NCBI RefSeq assembly: GCF_037975245.1
Contig: NC_092582.1
Coordinates: 25,336,077-25,400,076 of the forward strand
DNA: 64,000 bases
From: Apostichopus japonicus
Taxonomy: Eukaryota; Echinodermata; Holothuroidea; Aspidochirotida; Stichopodidae
Reading direction: 5' to 3'
Made by a program: the position numbers and the translations under genes. Of this stretch, positions 28,450 through 57,600 are shown one piece after another. Within the stretch, counting starts at the first letter, position 1. Each line of letters starts with the position of its first letter. The notes below the pieces were generated by a model that had not been told where the DNA came from, made no database searches, and saw only the letters and a program-made list of their open reading frames with translations.

Positions 28450-29430
28450 CCTAACTTTTACACATGTATTTGACTTGATTCTAAGCAAAGGTTCTCACTC
28501 CCTGATCCGTAATTCAACGCAAGGTATGTAGTGTAACCTTGAACTTAATTATTTTTTTTTTACACCACAATCATCATATGTTTTGTTCATGGAACAGCTT
28601 AAAACCATTTCTAGTATACTCAGTTGAGCTACAACAAATCAGGATTAAACAACACCACACAATACAACACGATCCTAAAAATTGTCATTCATTTATTTAA
28701 TTGTCCAATTAATTAAGGAATAATTAAAACACTAATGTGTATGCTAGCCACCATTGTTCCTCACAAGGTATCTTCATCCTCACTGTTACCCCTACGGTAT
28801 CCTCACGCTCATTGCTGTTCCTCACAAGGTGTTCCCCATAAGGTGTTAAGTGTGGGTGCGTGTGTATGTGAGTGTGTGACGCCTCGCTTGTAAACACGAT
28901 ATCTCAAGTAGGGAAGCTTGGACCAATCTAATATTTGGTGTATATGAGTACCACATTGAGTAGATGAACCCTATTGTTTTTGGTGCCTTTGAAGGTCACC
29001 AAAGGTCAGTTAGAGGCCAAAAACAAAAATATTGAAACAAGCAATAACTCCCAGTGACAGGGTCCGACATGGGTGATATTTTGGGGGTAGTTGTGAATGG
29101 GGTAAGGGATCGTTTCAATACATAACGGTCATGTGATCCAAGGACAACAAGGTCAACCAGGGGTTAAAAACTAGTATTTTTGCAATAACTTGAGAACAAA
29201 ATGTCCGTCAAGGTTGGGAGTTACACTATTGTAATCCAGTAGTGGACCCGCATCATGCCATTGTGTAATTGCACATCAAAATAGTGGTTCGGGCCATTAT
29301 ATATTGTAACAGCTACTTCTGGTTAACAAGCAGAGGTGTAGTGTATTGAAGTCATCGAAACCTCAATGCATTTTGCATTCTGGTTGAATTTTTAACAACA
29401 AAATGTGTTCAAGTAAACAAAGACAGCGTT
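28450..29430. other. Non-coding spacer with diverged ~150-bp repeat
   Basis: No convincing exon is seen. Between about 28,900 and 29,330 the motif CAATAACT recurs at about 150-bp spacing, first before CCCAGTGACAGGG and later before TGAGAACAAAATG. AAGGTCA/GGTCAACC half-site-like words lie between. This looks like an old interspersed or tandem repeat rather than a gene. Confidence 0.4.
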
Positions 29431-31385
29431 GACACTGTTGTCACAACAGATGAGTTTCCAAGGAAGAGTTGTCACACATGAGTTTAACACAGGGGAAGGT
29501 GTCACAAGGCATCACACGATGAGTTAAAGTGGAAGATGTGTCACACATGAGTTTAAGGGACGAGGTCTCACACATTTGAGTTTCATGGGATGAGGTGTCA
29601 CACATTTTCATGGGAAGATTGGTCACAGATGAGTTTAATAAGGTAAAAGGATCGCACAGATGAGTTTAATGAGGAAAAGGTGTCACACAGATGAGTTTAA
29701 TAAGAGAAGTAGTGTCACACAGATTACTTTAAAAGGGAAGAGGTGTCACACAAATTAGTTTCAAGGCAGGTGTCCCACGGATAACTTTCAAATGATGAGG
29801 TGTTCACAGATGATTTTCATGGGAAGATGGGTCACACAGATGAGTTTGATAAGGTATCACACATATGCTTCAGTGAAGGTGTCACAGATGAGTTAAATAA
29901 AAGGTGTCACACAGCTGAGGTTCATGGGAAGAGGTGTCACAATGACTTTAATATGGTGTCCAATATTAGTTAAATAAGGGTAGAGGTGTCACAAAGATTA
30001 CTTTAAGGTGTCGCACATGAGTTTAACAAGAGGTGTCACACAGATGAGTTTATTAGGATGAGGTGTCACATGATTTTCATGGAAATATGGGTCACACAGA
30101 TGAATATAATAAGGGTAGGTGTCACACAGATTAGTTCAATAAGGGAAGAGGTCACACAAATGAGTTTAATAAAGGAAGAGGTGTCACACAGATGAGTTTA
30201 ATAATTGGAGAGGTGTCACACAATTGAGCTTCAGGGAAGGTGTCATAAAAATGAGTATGATAATGTGTCACAGATGAGGTGTCACAAATGATTTTCATGG
30301 GAAGAGGTGTCAAACAGATGAGTTTAATAAAGGAAGAGGTGTCACACAGATTAGTTCAATAAGTAGAGAGGTGTCACACAATTGAGCTTCAGGGAAGGTG
30401 TCACACAATTGAGTATAATAATTTGTCACAGATGAGGTGTCACAGATGACTTTCATGGGAAGAGGTGTCAAACAGATGAGTTTAATAAAGGAAGAGGTGC
30501 CACACAGATGAGTTCAATAAGTGGAGAGGTGTCACACAATTGAGCTTCAGGGAAGGTGTCACACAAATGAGTATAATAATGTGTCACAGATGAGGTGTCA
30601 CAGATGATTTTCATAGGAAGAGGTGTCAAACAGATGAGTTTAATAAAGGAAGAGGTGCCACAGAGATGAGTTTAATAAGTGGAGAGGTGTCACACAGTTG
30701 AGCTTCAGGGAAGGTGTCACACAGATGAGTACAATAATGTGTCACAGATTAGGTGTCACAGATGATTTTCATGGGAAGAGGTGTCAAACAGATGAGTTTA
30801 ATAAAGGAAGAGGTGTCACACAGATGAGTTCAATAAGTGGAGAGGTGTCACACAATTGAGCTTCAAGGAAGGTGTCACACAAATGAGTATAATGTGTCAC
30901 AGATGAGGTGTCACAGATGATTTTCATGGGAAGAGGTGTCAAACAGATGAGTTTAATAAAGGAAGGTGTCACACAGATGAGTTCAATAAGTGGAGAGGTG
31001 TCACACAATTGAGCTTCAGGGAAGGTGTCACACAAATGAGTATAATGTGTCACAGATGATTTTCATGGGAAGAGGTGTCAAACAGATGAGTTTAACCAAG
31101 GAAGAGGTGTCACACAAATGACTTTAATAAAGGAAGAGGTGTCACACAGATGAGTTCAATAAGTGGAGAGGTGTCACACAATTAAGCTTCAGGGAAGGTG
31201 TCACACAGATGAGTATAATAATGTGTCACAGATGAGGTGTCACACATGATTTTCATGGGAAGATTGGTCACACAGATGAGATTAACAAGGGAAGAGGTGT
31301 CACACAGAGTAGTTAAATAAGGGAAGAGGTGTCACAGATGAGTTTAATAATGGGAGTGGTGTCACAAAGATGGGCTATCAGTAAG
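29430..31385. repeat. ~30-bp GTGTCACA minisatellite with ~158-bp higher-order period
   Basis: Dozens of variants of GGTGTCACACAGATGAGTTT with a TAATAAGGGAAGA tail fill this stretch. In the right half a five-monomer block recurs. Its marker AAGAGGTGTCAAACAGATGAG lies near 30,301, 30,460, 30,618, 30,777, 30,935 and 31,070, so the period is about 158 bp and shortens to about 137 bp at the end. Left-hand monomers are more scrambled. Minus-strand ORFs here translate to low-complexity CDTSS-like peptides that follow the repeat and are not genes. Confidence 0.95.
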
Positions 31386-32110
31386 AGACCTCACTGATAA
31401 AAATAATCAAATACATTTATAAACAAGAAACATCCTAGGGAATAAGTTATCCAGTATTTTTGTATTATATTCATCACAAAATACTTGAAAAAATGGTCAA
31501 ATTTGCTAATTACTCCATAAGTCATTAGCAAGAGTATTAAGTTCTATGCACTGTGGAACGGTTTGAAACCAAACAATGGTTGGACCAGCTGCTCTATGGT
31601 TTTAGGCTCTACAGATTTAATCAACTGTAAGAATACAATATCACTTAATATACTCACAATGTGTCAAAAATTCAACAAAATATTGCAATATTATTGTGGT
31701 GATTGTCACCATTGTGTCAATGCAGGAATTTTTATAAGTAAATGTTAAAGTAAATGACTCTTACTTGACTTAGAATTAAGTTTTTTAATTACCCTGGCTC
31801 CCTGGGAAAGAGATAACACAGTGACGATATTAAAAGCAACCTGTTGGCTTGTTAGAAAATCTTAGAAGAGGCAACAAAGATTGTATCTCCATATCTATGA
31901 CGGAATGATAATTACAATTATAATACATATTAAAAGGAAACCAGGTGTGATACAAAATCAGATTTTGGCTTCATACTTGTGTGTGTCACTGATAAACAAA
32001 AACACAATTATTCTGAACAAGCGAGTTAGCAATGCTATATTAAATCATACACGCAGCAATTTGAATGGAATAATGGCAAATGCTGGCTTTATGTGATTAC
32101 ATAAAAATGA
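31385..32110. other. Intergenic, nothing recognised
   Basis: AT-rich unique-looking sequence between the minisatellite and the TGACCT-rich repeats. Short open frames exist on the plus strand but show no family resemblance, convincing splice sites or compositional bias. Confidence 0.5.
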
Positions 32111-32810
32111 ACAGTGATTTTAAGGAAGGATACATGTAAACTGTGCACAGTTTTACGTTTGGAGTTATCGTGTTTAAGAGTTTTCCAAACTTCTTTCCGA
32201 CATCAAATGACTTTGACCTCCACAGGCAGGACTCTGGATTTTGTTTTCAAAAAGGTGGGAAAACAAACAAAGTGTAAAGTAACTCAATTTTTTTACAATT
32301 TTTAGTCTGACTATGACATCATTTGGTCTCAATTGACCTTTGACCTCCACAGCCAAGACTAGGGATCTTGTATTCAATAAGGTGGATCAACATACAAATT
32401 TTGAAAGGTAAGTCTAAGTTTTACTTTTTAGGTTTTCATATTTACAAGGTTTTCAGACTTTGACCTCAAATTCCCCTTTGAACTCCCCCAAAAGGCTATG
32501 TCTACTCAGTAAGGTAGAACTACAAAACCAAGTTTTAAGTAAATCCATTCTTTACCTTAAGAGAATTTTATGGAGTTTACAAGGCATCTGGTCTGTTAAC
32601 CTCCAATGACCTCCTAACAAAACTTGAACTCAACAAAGTGAATTCACATACCAAGTATCAAACCTTCAGTTTTGATGTTATCATATTTTAGTATTGTTTA
32701 CAAGGTTCTCAGATTTTGACCTTCCAACCACAGTAACAATAGGTTTCAATGTACTTCATAATGTGGATCCACATACCATGTATGACATAAATCCAAATTG
32801 CCTTCCAAGC
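32110..32810. repeat. About five diverged copies of a ~125-bp TGACCT-rich repeat
   Basis: The pattern is a TTTGACCTCC-type block, then a purine-rich stretch, then AATAAGGTGGA-type, then CATACAAATTTTG-type sequence. It recurs near 32,210, 32,335, 32,460, 32,595 and 32,715. Clear members are TTTGACCTCCACAGGCAGG and TTTGACCTCCACAGCCAAG, with later copies more decayed. It lies just downstream of the ALDH9-like gene and could be partly in its 3' UTR. Each copy has one or two TGACCT words, the complement of the AGGTCA nuclear-receptor half site; no function is implied. Confidence 0.7.
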
Positions 32811-32939
32811 TGAGGCATTTCATAAACAAACACATGCACACACTCCATCACCAAGATTGCCCAAAGGCATCCTCAAATTGAAGAACCCACTACATGTTAA
32901 AACCGTCCAAGATACTGCAAGTATGCTGTTATCTGCCGA

Positions 32940-33070
32940 GACAATTCCCATGATGAGTTAACTGATAGAAGCTGATTGACTTCAATAGTTAGTATGGGCA
33001 GTCTACATCACCCATCTCCCAGACAATTCCCATGATGAGTTAACTGCTGGAAGCTGATTGACTTCAATAG

Positions 33071-33100
<30 letters not shown>
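32940..33100. repeat. 82-bp tandem duplication of the ALDH9 stop codon and 3' end
   Basis: Two 79-bp copies, 32,940-33,018 and 33,022-33,100, are separated by 3 bp. They differ only around ACTGATAGAAG versus ACTGCTGGAAG. The right copy contains the last nine codons, the TAA stop and about 50 bp of 3' UTR of the dehydrogenase gene. The left copy repeats all of this inside the 3' UTR. Near identity means the event is recent. Confidence 0.95.
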
Positions 33101-50388
<17,288 letters not shown>

Positions 50389-50741
50389 CTTTTGCTAGAC
50401 TTAATACTTACAGGGAGCGTTCTCCTATCGCTCCAGAATCAGCACCACTGTCACCTCGTACGAATGGAAAAATCCTATGTAACGTATCAGCGTTGCAACA
50501 TATGAATGCATATACATGTGTACTTAGGTCGCCTAAGCTCTATATCTTAGTGCATGGAAGTACAGAAGGAAACACGTATGGCCCGCCATACTGCAGGTAC
50601 GTACATTCCGTGACCTGTCTACGCAAACACAGTTATCAGGTGATCTGTCATATTGATACCCTGGATCGTCCCAATCAACGTTTCAACTGTATGGATTGAC
50701 ACCCGAGGTAAAATCGTGGAAATATTATCTGACAGGAAATA
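50389..50741. promoter_or_regulatory. Presumed 5' region of the ALDH9A1-like gene
   Basis: Immediately upstream of the start codon on the minus strand. It should contain the 5' UTR and promoter, but no TATA box or initiator stands out. A donor-like CT|GTAAGT on the minus strand lies about 25 bp before the ATG, so a 5' UTR exon may end there in some transcripts. That would skip this ATG. The transcription start cannot be set from sequence. Confidence 0.35.
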
Positions 50742-50749
50742 CTTCCATG

Positions 50750-52144
50750 TAGGGATGCACCGGATCCAAATTTTTGGATCCGGCCGGAACCGGATTTTGC
50801 CGGATAGTACATGAAATCCGGCCGGATTTTATCCGGCCGGAACCGGATTTTTTCATTACACAAAAGAAAATCATTAATAAGAAGTAGAAGTATGAAACAA
50901 GGAGCAAATCTTAGTTCAGGTATACGCATATTATAAAGAAGGTGAAATTAAGACCCAATTTATGAGATTAAATATGACTTGAAGTGGTGTAACAATCTAC
51001 ATTCTTTAATAAAATAACAACAATATAATTGTTGACAAGCTTGATACAGTATGTAAATTTGTTTGCTGGAAAAATAATGCATACTACCTATGAAGTTTGT
51101 TTTAAAATGTGAAGCTACATTTCACAAATCTCATACTTTATACTGAATAAAAAGATTATTTAATTGTTGTAGTAACACTGCTAATCAGGATTTAGAATTG
51201 TCTTTTATTATTCATTATATGGTAACAAATTTTTACACTGCAATATTATCTGTAAAAAAAAAAAAGCATTGCATCTTTCCAGAAGTGGAAGAAACTTCTT
51301 ATCTATCTTTTATCTATCCTTTAAAATAGAATTGAATTTTCATTAGAACACTTAATGATTTAGGTTTTTCATTAACTTTTAGGAACTTTCATGGTGACAA
51401 GAGCTATCTCTTTCTGTGAGAAAATTAGATACTGTTTTTTTCTGTGACTGGCACCCCATTTGGTGGAAACTCTTCTAGTCCATTGCTTCATCTATTTATA
51501 AAAGTGCCAAGATTACAATTTGCATATTGCCATGACCACAAACAATGAGTAACAATTGACAGCTTTCTAGACAGGAAATGGACTGTAGTAGTCCACAAAA
51601 AAAAGATCCATTGTTTTGACTTCTTAAGGTCCTAATGCACATGTTTGGATTTTGGACATTTCATTTCATGCAAGTGTTTCTCTATGAAAACATGAATGCC
51701 AACAATAATGGGAAAGTAAAGATTCAATGGAACAGTATTTTGACTGATAAGTATATGAATGGTCTATTTTAACTGCACAATATTAAACTGATGAAGGCTG
51801 CAAGAAATGATTTCACTGCAAACTTTATTTGTTGTATAGTTTCATATTATTACAGTAGTTGTATTATTTTGGTTGATCTTTAGAAACAGTGGTCAGACCA
51901 TTGAGAAAATTAAATTAAACATGTTAAACCTAATTTTTCCTTACTTTAAATGTTTTTATTAATTTTTGGAAATAGTTAACATTGATTTAAGTTAATACCA
52001 ACACCTTTTTAAGGAATTATTCAGGCCAGATTTTGAAAAAGATCCGGCCGGATTTTGAAAAATATCCGGCCGGAACCGGAACCGGATAATTTCTCACTAT
52101 CCGGCCGGATAGTCCGGCCGGACCGGATATCCGGTGCATCCCTA
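50750..52144. mobile_element. hAT-type non-autonomous DNA transposon between the two genes
   Basis: A 1395-bp element flanked by the perfect 8-bp duplication CTTCCATG (50,742-50,749 and 52,145-52,152). Its termini are the inverted repeat TAGGGATGCACCGGAT / ATCCGGTGCATCCCTA. About 100 bp at each end is crowded with CCGGCCGGAT and GGAACCGGAT words in both orientations, while the centre is AT-rich without a transposase. The intact termini and exact duplication point to a fairly recent insertion about 360 bp upstream of the ALDH9 start codon. Confidence 0.95.
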
Positions 52145-52649
52145 CTTCCATGCATATAATCAAGTGGTTTCATCAAAATTAAACAGTAACTTCAAATATG
52201 GATGTGCACGAAATACTTAGAGAAACCAAAATATAGAGTGGTGTGTTCTCGCTGCATGACATTGCAGATATGGACTACTTTTCTAAACAAATGTGTGTCA
52301 TATAGACTCGCTTTAACAAACAGGCAAAAATTAACCTGACTCGTTCCATCTTTGATAATTAATAGTACTGAACGTACTGTGACGGTTTCACAAAGTTCTC
52401 AAGATTTGCCTTCGTATTCATAGACAAAAGTCGCGTATCGCTTCATTTGACCTCTGCATGACCTTTACTTCTGATCGTCTTCAATACGGGGCGCCTTAAT
52501 TTCTCACAAACTGAAAGAATATGAAGAGTTGGGTACATTTTTTCCTTATTGCTAAAACTATGCACTTGACCTGGATTTCAGTTACCAGGGTAAACACATA
52601 GACTACGTACTCTGGTTTATCTTGATATAATCTTTATAAATGTATACAT

Positions 52650-52720
52650 ATATACCAGGGACGTAGCCAGGGGGAGGGGGCGGGGCAGGGGAGCGACTGC
52701 TCCCCCTTCTCAGTGTCGGA
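52650..52720. mobile_element. Solo transposon-end-like sequence
   Basis: CAGGGACGTAGCCAGGGGG resembles the CAGGCGCGTAGCC terminus of the small elements at 53,712 and 62,761 and is followed by a G-rich run. No matching opposite end (GGCTACGTCCCTG) is found nearby, so it is probably a truncated relative. Confidence 0.4.
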
Positions 52721-52959
52721 AAAAATGTTAAAAAATGTTTTTTTTTTAGCATGGTATTTTGTGAGTGCTCTTTTGATCCTGAATACTCGTCAGCTCCGTT
52801 AAGTCGATTATAATCGTAGTAACATTCAGGCCTTCTGATGCAGCTACTTACTTAGTTTTGCAAAAGCAATTAGCTAAATTTAGCCTGAAGCCTAGAGTTA
52901 AGGCACTGCTTAATACAATACATATTGCCTATGGCGGGCCATCAGTCTCAAATCATGGG

Positions 52960-53480
52960 AGATCGACTTATACCGATTTAAATCGATATATACCAGTTTC
53001 CTTCCACTCAGTTTCCAGCAGCTTAATTAAGTTGACTTCTACCGATTCAAATCGACATATATCAGTTTAATTCGACATATCATCGATTTAAATCGACATA
53101 TACCAATTTAAATCGATCATAAGTAAAATAAATCGATGATATGTCGAATTAAATCGGTATACGTCGATTTAAATCGACATGTACCACTTTAAATCGACAT
53201 ATACCACTTCAAATCGACATATACCGATTTAAATCGACATATACCAATTTAATTCGACTTTTACTAGTTTAAATCGACATATACCGATTTAAATTGGCAT
53301 ATACCAATTTAAATCGATGATATGTAAATGAAATTGGTATATGTCAATTTAAATCGACTTCTTCCAGTTTAAATCGATGATATGTCGAATTAAATCGGTA
53401 GAAGTCAATTACCGTGGAGTTATACCAGTTTCTAGCAACTCAAATTGACATATACCTATTTAAATCGACATATCATGCTG
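52960..53480. repeat. TTTAAATCGACATATACC tandem and inverted repeat
   Basis: About 20 units of roughly 20 bp, ATTTAAATCGACATATACCR. A second set lies in the opposite orientation (TCGGTATACGTCGATTTAAA, GATATGTCGAATTAAATCGG), so long stretches can pair with each other. The core ATTTAAAT and the words TCGA and ATCGAT are themselves palindromic. No coding potential is seen. Confidence 0.9.
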
Positions 53481-53711
53481 AATTACATGTTTATCTACAT
53501 TGGGGTAAATCATGAGGAAACTATTGAATAGACATCCGCACATATAGGACGGGTATATCTTCGTTGCAACGAATGAATTTTGGTAACGTCGGAGTGAAGG
53601 TTTCTATGGTCATGACGTTACTTTTCCGACGAATCTTGAGGAACTACAAGGGTATCTTGCTTTTTATTGATTAATGTAGTATGTTGGGCCGACATCCAGC
53701 AATATTATGTC

Positions 53712-54009
53712 CTGGCGCGTAGCAAGGAATTTGCCAAGGGAGGGGCGAAAATGTAGGCAAACTATCAGAGCCGTAGATACGGCATTGCAAACTATCTAAG
53801 CGTATAGCGCCACCAAACATTGGCGCGAAGGGTACAAGAAAATTTTGGCTGAAAATGCCTCCCAGATCGCCAGAATGGCACTTCCCAGGCCGGTGTGAGT
53901 TGCATCTTAGCATTTTCTCTTTTGAAATTACTAGCGATATCATAAAAACATTAAAAAAAAATATGTTCAAGGGGGGGGGGCGCCTTCGCCCCCCTTGGCT
54001 ACGCGCCTG
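53712..54009. mobile_element. Small hAT-like MITE, copy 1
   Basis: A 298-bp element with the perfect 8-bp duplication ATTATGTC on each side (53,704-53,711 and 54,010-54,017). The inverted ends are CTGGCGCGTAGC and GGCTACGCGCCTG. It is about 80 percent identical by eye to the element at 62,761. Shared words include GCCTCCCAGATCGC and the run CATTTTCTCTTTTGAAATTA. A run of 10 G occupies its right end. It is non-coding; the minus-strand frame across it is spurious. Confidence 0.92.
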
Positions 54010-54628
54010 ATTATGTCCGTTACGATGCGTACTCAGACATTCACGTTAAAGCAGAGTGCATGTGCTGGTTTATATATATAGGCCTAGCAATTCGGCTACG
54101 ATTCCAGTTGGCTGTATTTAAGTTGTGAAACCCGCAAATAAGTTGAAGTAAATGATAACCGTATCGCTTCGCAAATCCTGGTTCAGGGACTGAATTGCTC
54201 ACAGTTCGATACTCTGGCCATAGCTAGTATACCCCTTAATAAACGAATTCCGCGTTTGGCATGATTAAATACGTGAGACTGTGGGAGCTATAGGCCTACA
54301 AATATATTGCAGTACACCATGCTTGATATAATGCTGATAATGGTACTCTTCCCCGTAGGTGTTGCGACCTTCACACATGAACAACTTAAGAGTTTATTCT
54401 TCACACAAACACATATATAACAAAGTAGAGCTGTTTAAACTATTCTATCACTGGCAACCAACTTTTCTTGTTAATATTCAGTTTGTCTTCGGAGAGTACA
54501 CATGTATTGTTTTCAAAATCCTTTCCAAATCTCGGAACAGTAGGCTTTGTAAAGAAAAGCCTACACCGGTCTCATTAATCCTACATTCCTTATCTGGTTT
54601 TAATGATTACAATATTGGCAGCCGAGAA

Positions 54629-54647
54629 ATGGCACGTGCATTGACTG
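54629..54647 (+). CDS. MCT-like exon 1 (start codon)
   Basis: A 19-bp coding tip, MARALT plus one base, ending at the strong donor ACTG|GTACGTATG. It joins exon 2 in phase to give MARALTDNRLADLSRW. Transcript 5' UTR and upstream alternative starts cannot be excluded. Confidence 0.6.
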
Positions 54648-57600
54648 GTACGTATGTCTTATTTTCTATATTTTCATATAAATATATATAAATCTATATT
54701 TTTATATATCCATATATGTATCCATACATTTCCATATATACTCCATATATACATTTCTATGTGCAGATAACAGACTGGCCGATTTGTCGCGGTGGCTGGT
54801 TTTTACTAGTAGGTTTTTGTTTTTCTTGACTGGTTCTGTAAAGACAGGTGGAATTTTGTTCAATTCTATCTCTGGAGAAACATCTGGAACGTTAGCAGGC
54901 TTCATTCTTCTCTTACCGTATGCACTCGGACGTCTATGTGGTGAGCAAGAAAGAATACTATCAATTTATTGTTGTTGTTCCCGGTGGTTGTGTAAAAGCG
55001 GCCCAGGGAAAGGGATAGTATCACTTGGCAAATGGTTATACATTATGATGTTTTTTATTATTTAACCATGGAGAGCTTAAATGTTACACAATTATTAAAA
55101 GCAATGTATTTGGTGAATCATAAAGACCTATATTCTAGAAAAAAGAAGCATTTTCAGGTGTAAGGGGGGGGGGGGGAGTTATTATTATTTCCGATCTTTC
55201 TGTAATTTGGCTTTATTAAAATCCGTATAGTTACTCTTATATGACTACACCGGATAAATTCAAACTTATGAACTGTTTAAATCTTCAGGCCCGATATCCA
55301 GCATACTGCTAAACTTCTTTAGTTATCGAGTTCTTGGTACTTTTGGAGGATTTCTGGTTGGTCTTGGCTACATCCTCATTGGCTTATTTGCCAACAACTG
55401 TTCTGCTTATTGTCTTCTCTTTAATATCAGGTATGATTGTAATGATATGAGGAAGAGGGCCGGGGGGTGCGGGGATGGGGGGTCACAATTTACACCCGAC
55501 ACAGTCCTGAAAGAAATTGTATCAACGGAAGTGTCGTGTTTTCAGTGTAATTAAAGGGCAGACTTAGGCAGTGGAGGGGGGGGGGGGTTATTTTGGTTGA
55601 AGGGGGGGGGGTTGTTCAAACCTCGAAATGCATTGGGACATTTGAGAGAGTAAAGCCCTTAATTTACTCAAAACTCCTGACAAAAATGGACACTCTTTGC
55701 ATCCTGCACAATAAGTATCAGTGTTTAAAAAAACGGCACTTTTTAATTAAAATTTTCCTTATTATAAGTTTTTAACGAAAAAGCACTTTCTAAGTGAGCG
55801 GAATTTTATGAAAAGTTTATGAACTTTATGAAAAGGGACACTTCTGGGGTCTTTTAACGGACCCGACTCTACCACGCTACAAACAATGTATATTAACCAT
55901 TGCCCACACTTTAATAATCGTGGACTTTCCTCTTTTACAACGTTTTCTATTGACAAAGATAGTCAAATATATGCACCTCAATTGTGCAGCGTACAGTTTC
56001 CTTTTCTATATTATATGCAGGAATTGGTTTCGCCTGTCTTTTACTGCCGGTGGCTGTTTGTATGAAGGACCATTTCCGAGAGGACTTTCCGTCCGTAATG
56101 CCTCTGTCGATGATGGGTAGTTTTGCGGGAATGATTGCGGTTCCTCCTTTTATGGAATTATGTCACGTTGCCTATGGAGATGACGGCACATTCATCCTCT
56201 TCGGCGCGCTCTGTTTGCACCTGATACCATGTGGACTACTTCTGCGAAAGCCACGATTTATAGTGTCAGCGAATAATGATAAACTTTATGAGTCAGATGA
56301 TGAACACGAAACTATTGAATTGTTACATAACTTTGACAACGGAGATGAAAATAACCAGAATGATGATACCAGGTGGATGCAGAGACTTAAAACTGGTATC
56401 AAAAAATATTATCTGCTATTAATAAGTCCCGTATTTGTATTATTTTTTATTGTTTCAAACACTCGAAAATTACCGGCCGATGGATGGACATTGTTTCTGA
56501 TTCCACACACAATCGAGATAGGGTTTACTTCCTCAGAGGCAGCGCAGACGGCAAGCATAGGAGGACTTGCTGGGATGTTTGGCAGAGTAATTGCCTCTGT
56601 CAGCTTTAAATGTCAAATTTCACCTATACTTGTAATCACTTTTTATTATTTCATTAATGGAGTCGTTTTTATCATCAAAGAAGTGTTCTCGTCCTTCCAA
56701 GGTTCTTTGGCCCTACAGTTTATTACAAGTGCCATTAACGCGTGTTTCCTATCAGCGCAGTCCGGGATGATCGCGGGACTATTGACTTACATCGTGGAAC
56801 CGGACAACTACAAGGACGCTTTCGGATTACTGGACTTTGGTAATGGAATACTAGCTTTAGTGGCAGGGATCACACCCGGTAAGTAGCAAAGAACTCTTCC
56901 GGTTTATATACGGTAACCAATTTTGGGAAGGGGGGGGGGTCGAGGCAAAGCCCATACACCGGCCCGAAGTCCTTTTACCAGCGAGTTGGCCGTAAAAGTT
57001 TGCACGATCTAACTTAATTGATAGTGTAGGTATAGTGTTGTAGTCAGGTATAGTTTTATCCAAGTACCAAGTACATACGAGTATACTTGAGGTTCTGAGT
57101 ACCAAGTACCAGTTTCCGAGCATTTTAGAATACAAGTACCAAATGCTAGTATACATCTCCATCAGTGTACTTATGATTAACTAACTATACTAGAAACTTA
57201 TGATTACAACGGCTCGCTGGTGGTCACGATATAGGCATACTATATACAAGTTTAATGTGATGACATTGCTCGGATCTTGTGCTTCACCAGTGCTGTTAAT
57301 AGTTTTTCGATCTCATATTCCTGTATATTTCTGTAGATGGTATATGTATTTACTGTTTTTCTATTTATTGTTTTATGGCATTGTATTTTCTAGATTGTTT
57401 GTAATGCGCACAGATGCATCGCGCGTAGTGCGCTATATTAGATTTTATTTACATTACATTACATTGTTTGCCAAATTCAAAATATCTCTTTCTGATAATT
57501 AGATTGACAAAGTGGCAGTTGTAAACAATTCCATTGATTACAAATCCACTTTCTTCTTACAGGTTACATTCTTGATCACACCGGACACTTAAACGGAGCA

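Noticed and set aside
29441-31053. Minus-strand ORFs rich in CDTSS in the minisatellite
   Set aside because: They follow the 30-bp repeat, with period matched to three codons only in part, and have no start context or partner exons.
55920-56120. 66-codon frame overlapping the start of transporter exon 4
   Set aside because: It is the out-of-frame continuation after the strong donor/acceptor pair and ends at TAG; the 300-codon frame has the transporter homology.
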